Origin: Paralvinella palmiformis
Taxonomy: Eukaryota; Annelida; Polychaeta; Terebellida; Alvinellidae
DNA: 64,000 nucleotides
NCBI GenBank assembly: GCA_025642065.1
Contig: JAODUP010000348.1
Coordinates: 129,001-193,000, forward strand
Direction of reading: 5' to 3'
Position numbers and translations under genes: made by a program. Positions 53,301-64,000 of the stretch are shown in pieces. Below the pieces are notes generated by a model. The model had not been told where the DNA came from, searched no databases, and worked only from the letters and a program-made list of their open reading frames with translations. How positions within the stretch are numbered: position 1 is the first letter of the stretch; each line of letters starts with the position of its first letter.

Positions 53301-56300
53301 CCCCAATAGTAATACGACTAATAGTGGGGGGGGGGGGTCCAAACCATAATCTATACTCACCAGCAATCTTGCAAAAATTGCTTGCGGTTTAGGCAGATTT
53401 GCTAAAGGAAAAGGAATAATGCATATAATAGACACAAACTACAAACTTATAAAATATTATCTACATACAGATATGTACAGATTCATGCAAAACTGTCTAG
53501 TCTGACATAAATGATGAGAATGTTTTCCACAATTCATAAGATATTTTATCAGAGCATTGACTATTGTCACAATGTTCTAAAATCATCAAACAACTAAACT
53601 CAAGGCTATATTTTTCTATAACAGCTTCAATACAATCTTACGTTGTCTGTCAAAGTTAACATCCAGATCAACTGCCACGTCTTCCCTCTTTTTACCAACA
53701 ATATGAGCTATACTCTGACACAGAACAATAATGGCTCCGGCATATTCTGGTACGGTGAGGAACTCCAGCAGATAAGGCCATAATACCTACAGTCAACATA
53801 AACATTGTTGATGACGACAGAATGAGTAGATGATATATCAAATAAGGATGACAACATTGTCATAAATGAAGACGTACATTTGTTGAGTTCAAGAACGACG
53901 TACCATAGGTCCCGGCCATTAAGCCCACCCGGTCATTTTTTAGGTCTAAAGTATCACAATTTACAGTAGTACTGTCCATTAAGCCAACCTAAAAGAAATT
54001 CCCCACCAAAATATTTTTATGATCTGTTCAATCATTTGAACAAGGGTAAAAACGATATCAAACATTTTGAATGCAGGAAATAGCGAAGAAACATCATCAA
54101 ACATTGCACTTGTGAACCAGAAAGTGAGCCAGTGAAAAGTATCTAAAAGACAAGATTGCATTGTGAAACAGTGATAAAAGTACTGAAATAATTATTTGTT
54201 TTCAATAATCCTTTATTATTTTCACAACAATAAACACACTCTTCTATGAAACCAAGATGTCTATACCATCAAACAAATGAGACACGACACTCTTGGGTAT
54301 AGGATGACTTGGGTATGAGTTATTTTGTTACCGATGCTGCTAAATTGTTTAATGCACTACTGAGACCAACAACAGTAGTTAAATAAATATATTTATCCAT
54401 AGTTACAAAAAAATCAGATAATTCTACATATAACTATTGATTTTCATTATAAAGCAATGAATTATTATCACCGACTTGTTTCACTTCATGAGTTTAGATC
54501 AAAATGACAATTGATATCCATTTGCATATAAATCTAGACGGCTGTTAATACCCTAAATTTTTTCTGATGATTACTGAATTTTATTGACACTGAAATAGCA
54601 CCAGCCATTAAGCCGACCCCAGAAAATAGGGGTAATAATATTGACTCAAAGTATCGGCTTAATGGCCAGGACCTTTGGTATAACATATTTGAGGCAAGAA
54701 CAAGCGCTTATATGAAAAAGTTTACACTATCATCCACTTTTTTACTGCAAAATGATTTTAATTGATCTGTTTAATGCCCTGTATAGGGTAAACTTATATT
54801 ATACTGACCTTGTCAATACCCTCTACTGTAGTAGACAACAATTGAAGTACATTGTTACACATAGATCTTAGCGCATCATTGCTGACATAGTCAAGGTCAT
54901 TGGGCCGTTTTCCCTGAGATGTGAAACATCAATATCACATTATAGCAATAATAAGTGATACTTTAAAGTAAAAAGGATCAAATATGGGATTATTCTTCGT
55001 AAGTATTAGCCAAAAATGTCATTTATTGTATTAATTTATTAACTCAATAGTGTAAAGTATACTTGATGTTTAGTTTTACTCTCTGATATTGTGAAACATT
55101 TCTTTTAAGGCTATGTATAATGTTAGTTTACAATCTAAACCCAAACTGTGTGCATGCATGCACATGGACTCAAACATGCGCGAGACCACATTTATTTATG
55201 TTACTCACAGGTGGATCATGTGCCAGTGAACATTGTTTGATAATAAAACTGATCATCTCTTGCCCTCCTTCGAGCTCCAGGTAACCATGATGAGCCATGG
55301 CTATTATTGTCTGTGCTAACATCTTTTTGACCTGTGAAACAAACATATTACAAATGAGTGACACCAGTCCTCAGCCAACACTTGTGTTAGCTCAGTGAAG
55401 AGACAATAATGGGGCGGGGGGAGGGGAACTATTCTGTTTCATAACCCGTAGTTATGATAAGGGGAATAGGACATGAAAGTGTCAAATACTATTACTTCCA
55501 GTATTCTCCCTATATGATGAATGGCTGGAATTAACATCTCTCCCCAGCACTCACAGGGGAGCAATGGGGAAAATTGATTCCAAAACACCCTGCAGATGAT
55601 CACTACTGATTGTTTTACATCATCAATAGATCTTTTTAACATCTCATTGTAAACCAGTTAGATGGATGGAGTAGTTAAACAGATTGGGGTTTAGCCAGCA
55701 TGGGTATTTAAGGTGAGCACTAACATAGATACAATATTGATGATTATCTCATGTTAAATACATACACGAAACAAAACCTGACTCTGCAACTTTTTAGACT
55801 ACAGTATTATGTAATTTAAAGCTATTATTTTATCAATATATAGTAATAGATATATATTGATGGCATAGATTCACTATTGATCACTATCTTATCCTGAATA
55901 CATACCAGAAACAAAATACGACTCTGCAACTTTTCAGATTACAGTATTGTGTAATTTACCGATATATATTTATACTTTTCAACTTTGCAATGTCTAGCAG
56001 AAAACAGTATTGTGTGTGGTTATACTTTAATAAGTTAAAGTTGTGGGGAAAGCAGTATGTGGGACAACGTGCAAGAAATGTGATAAAGAAATGGAGGGAC
56101 TTATCCCCAGAATAAAACTATCTGATTCAAATAAAAAAATTGAGATGAACAGGCAAAAGTCTTCTATTTATGGATGAAACATCGCACAGACTTTAACACA
56201 AGATGGTATAATAAATTTAAATAAAGAATTGTTGTTGTTGATTCAAACCCAGAACCTGGAGGTTTGCAGGGGCAGTCTTTTAACCACTGCACCATCTGAA

Positions 56301-59300
56301 TCCCTAAATAAAGAATAGTAAAAGTATTGTAGAATAGATAACAAAAACAATGGTTGTGACCCAGCATCTCAAATAAATCATGTCTCTGTGTGGTTCTGAT
56401 GACTGGAATAAGCACTTTTAGGATATACATCAGTAGATTCTGAATGATTGAATTTTTACAGCCACTTTTGTGCACATGGTAGGCTAAATGGCCCGAGCGA
56501 CCTCCAAAGGTAATGAAACAAAGTTGAAGATGAAACAACCTTCAGATATGCCCACGTGGAGATTCAAACATGGGTGGTAGTGATCTGTAGTCCAACACGC
56601 TACCGCTAGACCACAGAGACGCCCAGTAGATTCTGAATGACAGCAATACTTAAAGAAGTAACTAATCTAAACTAAAATGAATCTTGTACACATTATACAT
56701 TCATTGCCATCAAGACATTAATTCACCTTATTAGTGGAGTCATTTAATAAAATCTTTAATCCTGCCAGTACCACAGGCTTCTTGTTTTCCATGTAAGGAC
56801 CTAAAAGAGGAAAGTAATGAGTTCATTTTAGAAGAAGAAAAAAACAAAGAACTGAAGTGGACTACACAGAGTAAGAGATTATCCACTTACAATAACTGCT
56901 TTACAGGCAGAATAAAAAGAAATTAAATCCTGAATTACAGGAGTCTAATATTATCTATATACATGTATTACACTAGTATATTAAAAGATTAACAAACTTA
57001 ATACAGATTAATGACTTATGTGTTTCAGGGTAACATCCTAAGATTGGAAATAGTGATAGCCACCTGGTGAATAAAACCAAATACCTGCTGAATTGATTAG
57101 ATGTCTGAGAAGGCACAACACCCCAATTCTTATTTTATCATTGACCAGGTCCAGTTTTTGTATGCAGAAGGCAACCAGCTGATCAGAGAAAGATCGTGCT
57201 TTGAGGAAAAAAACAAAAACAGAAATGTGATGATCAGTTATTAGGAAAAGACAGAACTGTGTAGGCATTAAACTGAGACAGATTTAACCTATAATTAGAT
57301 GGTTGAATTTTTTTATGTCCAATCAAATCTGCTAGTGGCAGAGAAAGAATGTTCGGAATATAAATAATGCTTACAGCATTAACTTGTAGCTATGGGAAAA
57401 ATTCATCACATATAAATAGGTTCACACACACACACACACACACAACCCTGATTAGATGAGATAATTATATCACAGATATCAGATGAAATTCATACTACAG
57501 TGTCTGAAGTGAGATGTTAATTTAAGTCTGTGAAGGAAATGCGCAAAGTACAAGATCTAATTTAATATTAAAACATTCACAGCTGTAATAATCTGCACCA
57601 ATTTTCTATATTAAAAAATAAATTCAATTATCATACATCATAAACTTAAGAAAGATATATATAACTATTTTACTAAGCAGTTACTTTTTTTAACATAAGC
57701 TACTGACAATTGGCCTAAATCTATCTCATGAGATAGGTATTATATATCATTATCATAATAACAGAAATAATATCTAAATACCAACCCAGCACAGCATAAC
57801 AACGAAGGATCTCATTGTGATTTTTCACAGTTAGTGGATTGGTGTAGTCAATTATATGACAAACCTGGAAATAAGCAATATTGCTATAAAGAGTCTGGCA
57901 GGCTATAACAGCACGTATTATTATTATGTTCTGTTGTTCATTCAATAAGCAGCTGAAAATCCTACACGAGTATATAGATTGTAAGGAGAACACTATATAA
58001 TATTACATACAAACTAAACTCTGCTGAACTCACTTGAGGAAATAATACACCATTTAGTTGATCAAAGTGAGGTTCTAACATAGTGCTGCCCTCTTGTGTT
58101 GCCGCATCCAAGATCATACAGAGACCCTGCAATGGAACATTCCATTTAACTTCTTTATGAATTTGTATGTACCAATTATGATTACTTTTATTCCTTATTA
58201 ACATATGACTTTGAAGTAAAGATTAAGAAAATAAAAAATATTTTTTTATAAACCAAAAAATTTTTGCCAAATTCATAGCTGATATTAAAAAATACAACCT
58301 CATCTTTCTTGAGATAAGAAATTAACTATTACATAGAAACATAGTTCTTTTCAGTTGTGAATAGTTCCATGATGGCCAGATTTGAAAAGTTTATGAAAAC
58401 ATATACACACACACACATTATAATAATGGTCGAAATGGCAGTTTTTAACGTGGCTGGCAACCTCAAATGAGGGAGATCAACTGACTAAGTGCCATGAAGT
58501 ACTACTTGGCAATATCCTGATATGATATAATCCAATCAATTACATTACGATATAGGATTTGATCAAACTATTAACAATTTTATTAAATTCATAGCTTGTA
58601 CAAAATTGAAGTGATATACAAATCACCTTCTAAATGGCAAGTGAATGTCCACAATTAGACATACCTGGGTAATGTGGTAGGATTCTGTGTGTTTCTTGTA
58701 CAAGCCCATGATGGATGGCAGTAACTTAGGCAGTAATTCTTGTAACCTCTCCGCTGAAACCACCTGAGACATTTGTCCTAACGCTTCAACAACAGCCACA
58801 CGCAACTATAAAAAAATAAACAGAAACGGATACATGCTATATCATTCACCACCCCAACCTTAAGTACTGTGGAAGCTCAATTTAACATCGGGTATTCTAA
58901 CAGTAAAGTGGTTAGAACAATGTGCTGTACACCTTGATATTGTGGATTCTAATCCAACTCATGGCTGAGTTTGTAGGAAATATTTCTCAGAAACATTTCT
59001 CAGATGTGACCTGTGCTGAGACTAATCAACCTAGTCAACTGAAATCATTAATTTAATGCTGGTTTACCACATATGGTCTGTTTAATTAAGTTAATTAATA
59101 TGTCTGACAGGAGGAGGTTCATTCATTCCTACAAAAAGCAATATTAGCCAAATCAACTTGTCCCTCATTGAAACATATAAACAGGATCTCAGGAACTGAA
59201 ATACATGTAAACTATATCTGCTTAATCAGATGGATTTACTTTCTATAGAAACATATGGTTATCTGTACTAACCAACTGAAGTCCACATCCATAATGGGCT

Positions 59301-62300
59301 CAACAGTTGTGGCAATGTTCAACCGAGATTAACTTTACTCAGAATCATTACACGATAACACATATTTATAAATTGAATATAAACTTTGATACTCTTCTGT
59401 TGTTGGTGTCACATTTAACCATGAATACATGTGTCTATCTCCTAATGAAATGTACAGTATGTTAAATACATGTGTAACTCAAAAAGTGGTGAAAAAAAGA
59501 TACCTGATGAGTGACCCAAACAAAGTACACTAACCCCCCATTATAAGATGGACTCCTATAACACGAAATCAGAAATAAAACAGACCCTGATTTGTGGGAT
59601 TCATGACAGGACATTGCCAATCCAACATGGCTGTTACTTTTTGCTCAACTTTACGGAGACATTTTATTTTCCAAACAATGAAGTAATATTTATGTCAACA
59701 AATAAATAAATAAATAAACAAGTACTCGGAACATTTATGAAATAAACAGTTGTATGGAATCTACAAGGATGCTGCAAAATGAGGTGAATACATGGACTCC
59801 CTATTATCGCCCACCCGACAGTGCTCTGTCTCACTTTGCAGTCCATCTATAATGCAGTCGATGGTTTGTGGACCCCAATGACTGTGTTATAATGGGGGAA
59901 TACTGTACAGTTGAACACATTTAAAAAAAAAAATTCATACTCGCTTTAATAAGCTTTTATTGCTCATTATACTACCAAAAAAAGAAGAAATCAAAACTTA
60001 TTATAATCTTGGTACTCCATAGATGTAGTCAAGTCCAGTGATTAAGAAAAGAAAACCATAATACATTAAGCCAACCCAGCCATTAAGCCGAGCTGTGTTG
60101 TAGGCCTAAAATATCACGATTTATGGTAGTACCGTCCATTAAGCCGAGCTAAAAATCTTAACTTTTCCCTGCAGTATTTTCAGGTAACGTTTTGAACACA
60201 GGAAATAGTTTTGTTTCATAATTCGTTATTCATACCAATGTGTTTTGTATACTGTCAATAGATCAAGGCAAATTATAATACTCGCGTACACAAATTGTTA
60301 GCACATACGTAGAACGTCAAACTTAAATTAATGGCATAATTAAACATTCAATGAACTGCAAATGAAGTCAATGGCTTAGAAATAATTAGACATATTGACG
60401 ATTATTGTCAATTAGATCTACTAGTTTACTGAGCCTTTGATGGTATGTTTTGGTCACTAACACGAGAATAACCAAGACAATGTAAATTACCGGTATATGC
60501 GATCAGTTAGTAACTAACCCTCTATTGAAAATAAATTAATTAATCAGTAATTATCCTGTTATTACTATAAATATGCCCAGAACAAAATATGTATATGAGG
60601 GATTTTCTGCCGCCAAACGAATGAGATACGACGTTCTTGGGTACAGAATGTCTGGGTATGAGTTGTCTTGTTAGCGACAATGCCTTCGAATTCAGTCATG
60701 AAATGTGCTATTGAGTCCAACAATATTTATCCATAATTCTACATATAAATATTGATTTTCTTTATAAAGCCTTGTATAATTATCATCAACTTGTTTCACT
60801 TCTATTTTCACTCCATGACTAAATGAGTTTAAATCAAAATGACGATTGATGTCTGTTTCCAGCGTTGGGGCCAAATCTAGACAGCTGTTAATGCACTAAA
60901 AATTTTTCTACCAATCACTGGATTTCTTGATACTGAAATAGCACCGGCCAATAATGCCGAACCCCAAATTAAGGGTAAAAATGTTGACACAAAATCTCGG
61001 CTTAATGGCCGGGAGCTACAGTAACTGATTTGAACATGTACCTTAGGCTCCTTAGAATGGATCCAGACATTTAGCAGCACATCAAAGGCATGGGCTATCT
61101 CCGTCTGAAAAACTGCCTTCTTCACATCTGGATCTGGGGCCTTCTCAATGTTGGCAAGATAATCCAGAATGGCCTCACAGAACTTAGCCAGAGCTGAAAT
61201 AAAACATCAATTATTAATGTTTCAGACACAAATTATATGGTAACTTACCAGAAGGAATTCATGCAGACACATGGATAAAACAGTTATTATGAAAAACATA
61301 TTTATAACAAGCAGCTTTTTACCTGTTGCAAACACCCATTTCATGTTATCTCCTTTTGCCAGCCCAAGCATTGGCAACATTGTGCCAAGTGCACTCTTCA
61401 GGAATGGCAACATACCAAAAACTGAAAAAGATCATACATATTACATACCCAGTCATATTAAATAAGACTGAAAACATTTGTAATAAGAATACACTCTCTC
61501 TCTCTCTCCTCACACACAAATGTGTATTAACACAGAATCTGATAACGTTTATATAATTTTACCATTAGCAGTTGCCAGATTGCCAAGAGTTTCTACAACA
61601 AAGAAATGTGGTAATACTCCTGGCTGAAATTTGGTTAACAACTCTTCCATCACTTGATTACAGAAACGTCTGCCACAAGATACGAGAACGTCACCAGCTG
61701 CAGCCTGTAACTCTGGCACAACATCCTATAACATACAAGTATACTGTTCCATTGAATCATATTTCACAACATAAAAAAGCCAATCATATTTTGTATTATT
61801 CTACTTTAAATGTTTTTAAACCCATCTTACGTCTTAACCACAATCCAGAAAACAGCTCCATCACATTTGATGTAACGATGGCAAAATAACTAGATAACTT
61901 TTTTAAACTGCTGGTCCATAAAAGATTTTCAAACTAATTCTTAACCTAAACCATCAGTCATCAGATCGTGGTAAATATGAGAAAGCTTTTATAAAAAAAC
62001 ACATAAAAATGTGGATTTATATCCTAGATCTATACCTACACAGCTACAAAACAACTCCTTGGTAAGCTATACAGCAGAACAAAACAATTCACAATCTTCT
62101 GCTTAATGCATTTGTTTAAATTTTTATATTTCAACTACTTAAACAGTAATATGTTTCATAAAAAAATTCATAGAAAGAATCAACCAATTATTGATTTATG
62201 AGCAAATAATTAAAAAAAACAGTCTCTGTTAGGCACAGAAATTCTCCCCAAATGGCTTCCAGAATAGAAAATTAAAAGAAATGGACACCTCTTACACTTT

Positions 62301-63651
62301 AGTATTTTATTTTCTTCTTCTACATTCTCATAAACATTATATATAAACTTCATGGACAAAGATGTTGGAGCATACAACAAGTAGACACAGTTTCCTAAAC
62401 AAAAATGTTTATATTAACTAACCTTCTTCGCTGTCATCTCTGTTGATACATGTTTGATGACCTGTGTTGCCACTTCTGTTTGAATGACTCCACTGTCATG
62501 TCTGATGATTTCATTCATGCTGCGTAATATCTGAATCTTATGGCCTTGTGATAACTGGAATGGAGAATAAGTTTATTTTGAGCATTTTGAGTAAACTGGC
62601 AAGTCCGATCATGTAATAACCATAACAATTTTTTTATATGCGAGTAACATGGAAGTTGGTTATAAGCGCATGTAGCCCTACGCAATAGGGTAGATGCATT
62701 TTTGGCATTAAGCAGCACATCTGTGCACCTAAATGATTCAAATACCAGGTATGACAGTTCAATTCCAATTTGAAACTCAATCATACAATAGTTGTTGCTG
62801 ATTTGGCTTATTTCAATCATTAATATATCAACTCATGGCACTGGAGGAAAAGTGTGGGGGGGATTCCTCCTCACCTGTGACCATACATGTTTAATGGTAC
62901 AAGAACAGAACTCATTTAAACTCCATAATAAGTATCAGTCAGACGTCAGTTAAGCTTCGAGGGTCTAAAGCATGCTGGCGGTAACAAACATAAAAATATT
63001 TATTTTCATATTTATCAATTTCTCGTAAGTTGTGTTGGAGGAAGACGCACTTACAGCTGTTCAGAACATTACATGTGAACATTAGATATAAACATATAGA
63101 CCACTGTTCAGTTATGGTTGAGTGACTGGAGGAGATCAAACACTGGTAAGTGAAAATACTTTTGTCTGATCTATAGTAAGGTCATTGAATAGGAAAACAT
63201 TGTATATGACATTACAGCAATAATTAATTCCTAACACACAATGTCACATGCAGTATTCAGCTGTGTGGATATATTTGGGTTTTTCCATTCATGAATAAAT
63301 ATCCAAAGCATATATACATTTAAATATTTTTATGTGGATGTGTGTATAAACATATATATATATATATATATTTTTCCATTCATTGTACTCCGTAGCTAAT
63401 ATTGATATAACTTGCCACTTTTCTTACACAGAAAAACATAAAAACAGGTAGGCTATTTCTCACTCACTTTTATATACACACACACACACACACACAAAAT
63501 AATACCTTGGTATGCTTCTGTAAATAGACCAAACATGAGGTCAACAATAATTCAGGTTGTTTCTTTCCCAATTCCACCAGTGAAGCGGCAATAATATCAC
63601 GGACCTTTGGCTCCCTGTCATATGCTGCATCAATCAAGGCCATAGCCATGG
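35376..63651 (-). CDS. MROH1: Maestro HEAT-like repeat protein 1 ortholog, complete, 39 coding exons
   Basis: MROH1 is a long HEAT-repeat protein; worm and human homologs act in lysosome fission. Exons in gene order: 63651-63506, 62554-62423, 61725-61563, 61421-61323, 61193-61042, 58805-58665, 58126-58034, 57864-57786, 57198-57085, 56800-56727, 55331-55209, 54913-54809, 53786-53642, 53401-53361, 52392-52251, 50965-50907, 50405-50298, 49856-49737, 49602-49480, 49263-49105, 46047-45925, 45683-45606, 44749-44516, 43942-43835, 43135-43000, 42836-42724, 42292-42140, 41729-41575, 40481-40316, 39930-39793, 39621-39422, 38803-38689, 38046-37915, 37386-37198, 37015-36860, 36255-36121, 36027-35925, 35749-35684, 35458-35376. 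All phases agree, giving 1632 residues against about 1640 in human. Strong family matches include VAVVEALGQMS, LPKLLPSIMGLYKKH, AMAHHGYLELEGG and LLLKDPSPFVRIKAAEAM near the end. The start ATG (63649) has an in-frame TAA 33 bases upstream, but the exon has an acceptor, so a further 5' exon exists. Confidence 0.96.
38440..38600. repeat. Dispersed repeat C, copy 2, in an MROH1 intron
   Basis: Same orientation as 33580-33750, about 80-85 percent alike by eye. Confidence 0.75.
40743..40762. repeat. (AG)n microsatellite
   Basis: Short GA tract in an MROH1 intron. Confidence 0.9.
41935..42040 (+). repeat. Old SINE fragment
   Basis: A diverged copy of the SINE body: TTTCACCTCATGAGATTTGG, AGATTACTCGGCTAACTAC. 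The B-box-like TTTCAAATCTC is still visible. Confidence 0.45.
45134..45285 (+). repeat. tRNA-derived SINE, head type 2, partial
   Basis: Starts inside the head (TTGGCCACAGATCTATAGCA), keeps GGGTTCAAACACC and the shared body with TTTTGGAGGTCGTTC and CATTTAGCCTACCTTATGCA. Confidence 0.8.
46122..47431 (-). mobile_element. Degenerate hAT-type DNA transposon in an MROH1 intron
   Basis: The ends are imperfect inverted repeats: CTAGGGATGGGACGATTTG on the left, and on the right the reverse complement TAAGGATGCGACAATTAATC. On the minus strand the right part encodes a BED zinc-finger remnant (VWKHFGHP, later ACRICR, then SNMIQHLNRH in a shifted frame, about 47190-47040). The left part encodes the end of a hAT transposase (KNALEDLLASDV, then EIARYEKEIPIPLKG, 46390-46220). 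The catalytic middle and the WW-type dimerisation block are missing, so it is an internally deleted, dead copy. Confidence 0.75.
47566..48947. repeat. Dispersed repeat A, interrupted copy
   Basis: The two halves, 47566-47810 and 48726-48947, form one repeat whose relative opens the window. Its ends, CTTCCCACAGTCAAGG and (reverse complement) CAGGGTTCCCATGTATCC, are weakly inverted, as in a non-autonomous DNA element. Confidence 0.75.
47809..48727 (-). mobile_element. TIR element family, copy 1, with TA target duplication
   Basis: It starts TACCGTAGGTC and ends GACCTACGGTA, a perfect 11-base inverted repeat that continues as an imperfect one through GGCCATTAAGCC / GGCTTAATGG. Near each end the CCATTAAGCC phrase recurs in inverted form, so each terminus can fold back on itself. 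Compared with the unoccupied site at the left edge of the window, a single TA has become two. No transposase is encoded. Its inner sequence is in the opposite orientation to copies 2 and 3. Confidence 0.9.
49857..50297. other. MROH1 intron, possible old SINE
   Basis: About 50095-50185 has a reversed B-box-like GAGATTGAATCCC and a weak head. Otherwise nothing. Confidence 0.3.
50503..50530. repeat. (ATC)n microsatellite
   Basis: About nine ATC units in an MROH1 intron. Confidence 0.95.
50966..52250. other. MROH1 intron, nothing recognised
   Basis: 1.3 kb without a clear exon or repeat. Confidence 0.4.
52787..53306. repeat. Possible diverged relative of repeat A
   Basis: The left end CAGGGTTCACAACAGAAACC and the right end TTTTCCCGGACAAGTGGGAA form weak inverted repeats like those of repeat A. 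The interior is diverged. Confidence 0.35.
53901..54680 (+). mobile_element. TIR element family, copy 2
   Basis: It starts TACCATAGGTCCCGGCCATT and ends AATGGCCAGGACCTTTGGTA. Sub-terminal CCATTAAGCC phrases recur at 53977 and 54606. The interior shares ACGACACTCTTGGGTATAGG with copies 1 and 3. No open frame of note. Confidence 0.88.
55735..55960. repeat. Two-unit direct repeat in an MROH1 intron
   Basis: Units near 55738 and 55863 share TACA(C/T)ACC(A)GAAACAAAA-like phrases, GACTCTGCAACTTTT(T/C)AGA and ACAGTATT(A/G)TGTAATTTA. The period is about 125 bases. Confidence 0.7.
56226..56306 (-). repeat. tRNA-like SINE head, another type
   Basis: The plus strand reads GATTCAAACCCAGAACC (reversed B-box) and CTTTTAACCACTGCACCATC (reversed A-box side). 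No shared body follows. Confidence 0.45.
56451..56624 (-). repeat. tRNA-derived SINE, head type 1
   Basis: A nearly full copy: body GAGCGACCTCCAAAGGTAAT, then GGAGATTCAAACATGGGTGG and the head end CCGCTAGACCACAGAGACGCC (plus-strand reading). Confidence 0.88.
57421..57444. repeat. (CA)n microsatellite
   Basis: CA tract in an MROH1 intron. Confidence 0.95.
58890..59080 (+). repeat. Possible old tRNA-derived repeat
   Basis: An A-box-like AGTGGTTAGAACAATG and B-box-like GTGGATTCTAATCC are spaced as in a tRNA head. A similar A-box phrase is at 26806 (AGTGGTTAGAG). Confidence 0.35.
60063..61024 (+). mobile_element. TIR element family, copy 3
   Basis: The right end is CGGCTTAATGGCCGGGAGCT then ACAGTA. 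The left end is decayed (CATTAAGCCAACCCAGCCAT). Interior blocks, for example TACGACGTTCTTGGGTACAG, match copy 2. It ends 18 bases before MROH1 exon 5, in its donor-side intron. Confidence 0.85.
61493..61509. repeat. (CT)n microsatellite
   Basis: Short tract in an MROH1 intron. Confidence 0.85.
63353..63373. repeat. (TA)n microsatellite
   Basis: Intronic TA tract. A (CA)n tract follows at 63475-63496, directly before the donor of MROH1 coding exon 1. Confidence 0.9.
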
Positions 63652-64000
63652 CTGAAATATGAATACCAACAAAGTAGAATTAGATAACCTAACTAGAGAG
63701 GTTTCGGTCTCTCAGAGAAATCGTATCAGTTTCAACACTCCATAAAGGATCTGTTACTTTCAAGATTTGGTAAAACAGTCCCATTCTCCCCATCATTTAA
63801 CCAAACAGGATAAAGTGATCATTCTGTAATTATCGTTTTCGGGAATTCCCATCTGGACACTTCTCACAAAATCTGCACGACACTCTCGCTAATGTTTGAA
63901 CTTTAAATTCTTTTATTACTTATTATCATTTTCTTTTATGTATTACTGTTTTATTTCTTGGTGTTTATGTATCACCGACTTGCCACAAAATGATAAACAC
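63652..64000. other. Intron 5' of the first MROH1 coding exon
   Basis: The acceptor ATATTTCAG at 63652-63660 (minus strand) shows that a further upstream exon lies beyond this stretch or outside the window. Nothing else seen. Confidence 0.5.

Noticed and set aside
1..64000. CRISPR arrays, bacterial operons, ribosomal RNA
   Set aside because: No spaced identical repeats with unique spacers, no ribosome-binding sites or operon layout, and no rRNA sequence. The window is eukaryotic nuclear DNA.

Overview
This is a stretch of AT-rich animal nuclear DNA with split genes (GT-AG introns), many microsatellites and several kinds of transposon debris. The protein matches, short exons and tRNA-like SINEs point to an invertebrate, most likely a mollusc or another lophotrochozoan. 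That placement is inference; the sequence carries no direct taxonomic marker.

Four host genes are visible. On the left, on the minus strand, lie a probable first coding exon of the centromere protein CENP-N (4342-4503) and, 2.6 kb away, a complete three-exon CMC2 gene (7115-8378; 70 residues, twin CX9C). From 25.7 to 33.9 kb the plus strand carries a complete ortholog of human C18orf63 (DUF4708 family), rebuilt from 15 exons that join in frame to 621 residues. One of its introns has the signature of a minor-spliceosome (U12) AT-AC intron. From 35.4 to 63.65 kb the minus strand carries a complete MROH1 ortholog, 39 coding exons joining in frame to 1632 residues. C18orf63 and MROH1 converge tail to tail, with 1.5 kb between their stop codons.

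Between the left genes and C18orf63 (about 8.4-25.7 kb) I find no host gene. This part holds a gag-protease fragment of an LTR retrotransposon with two short LTR-like direct repeats, three decayed LINE reverse-transcriptase remnants plus LINE tails, a GC-richer imperfect tandem repeat, and long (TA)n, (CT)n and (CA)n tracts.

The MROH1 introns have collected DNA transposons: a degenerate hAT element with a BED finger remnant, and three copies of a 0.8-0.95 kb TIR element that inserts at TA. One TIR copy sits inside another repeat whose unoccupied relative is at the left edge of the window, so the insertion boundary can be read directly. A tRNA-derived SINE family occurs at least six times, with two different tRNA-like heads on one shared body.

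The four host genes have unrelated roles: kinetochore assembly, cytochrome oxidase assembly, an uncharacterised nuclear-type protein, and a lysosomal HEAT-repeat protein. No operon-like or shared pathway logic is seen. The CENPN-CMC2 proximity is the only grouping that recalls vertebrate gene order.
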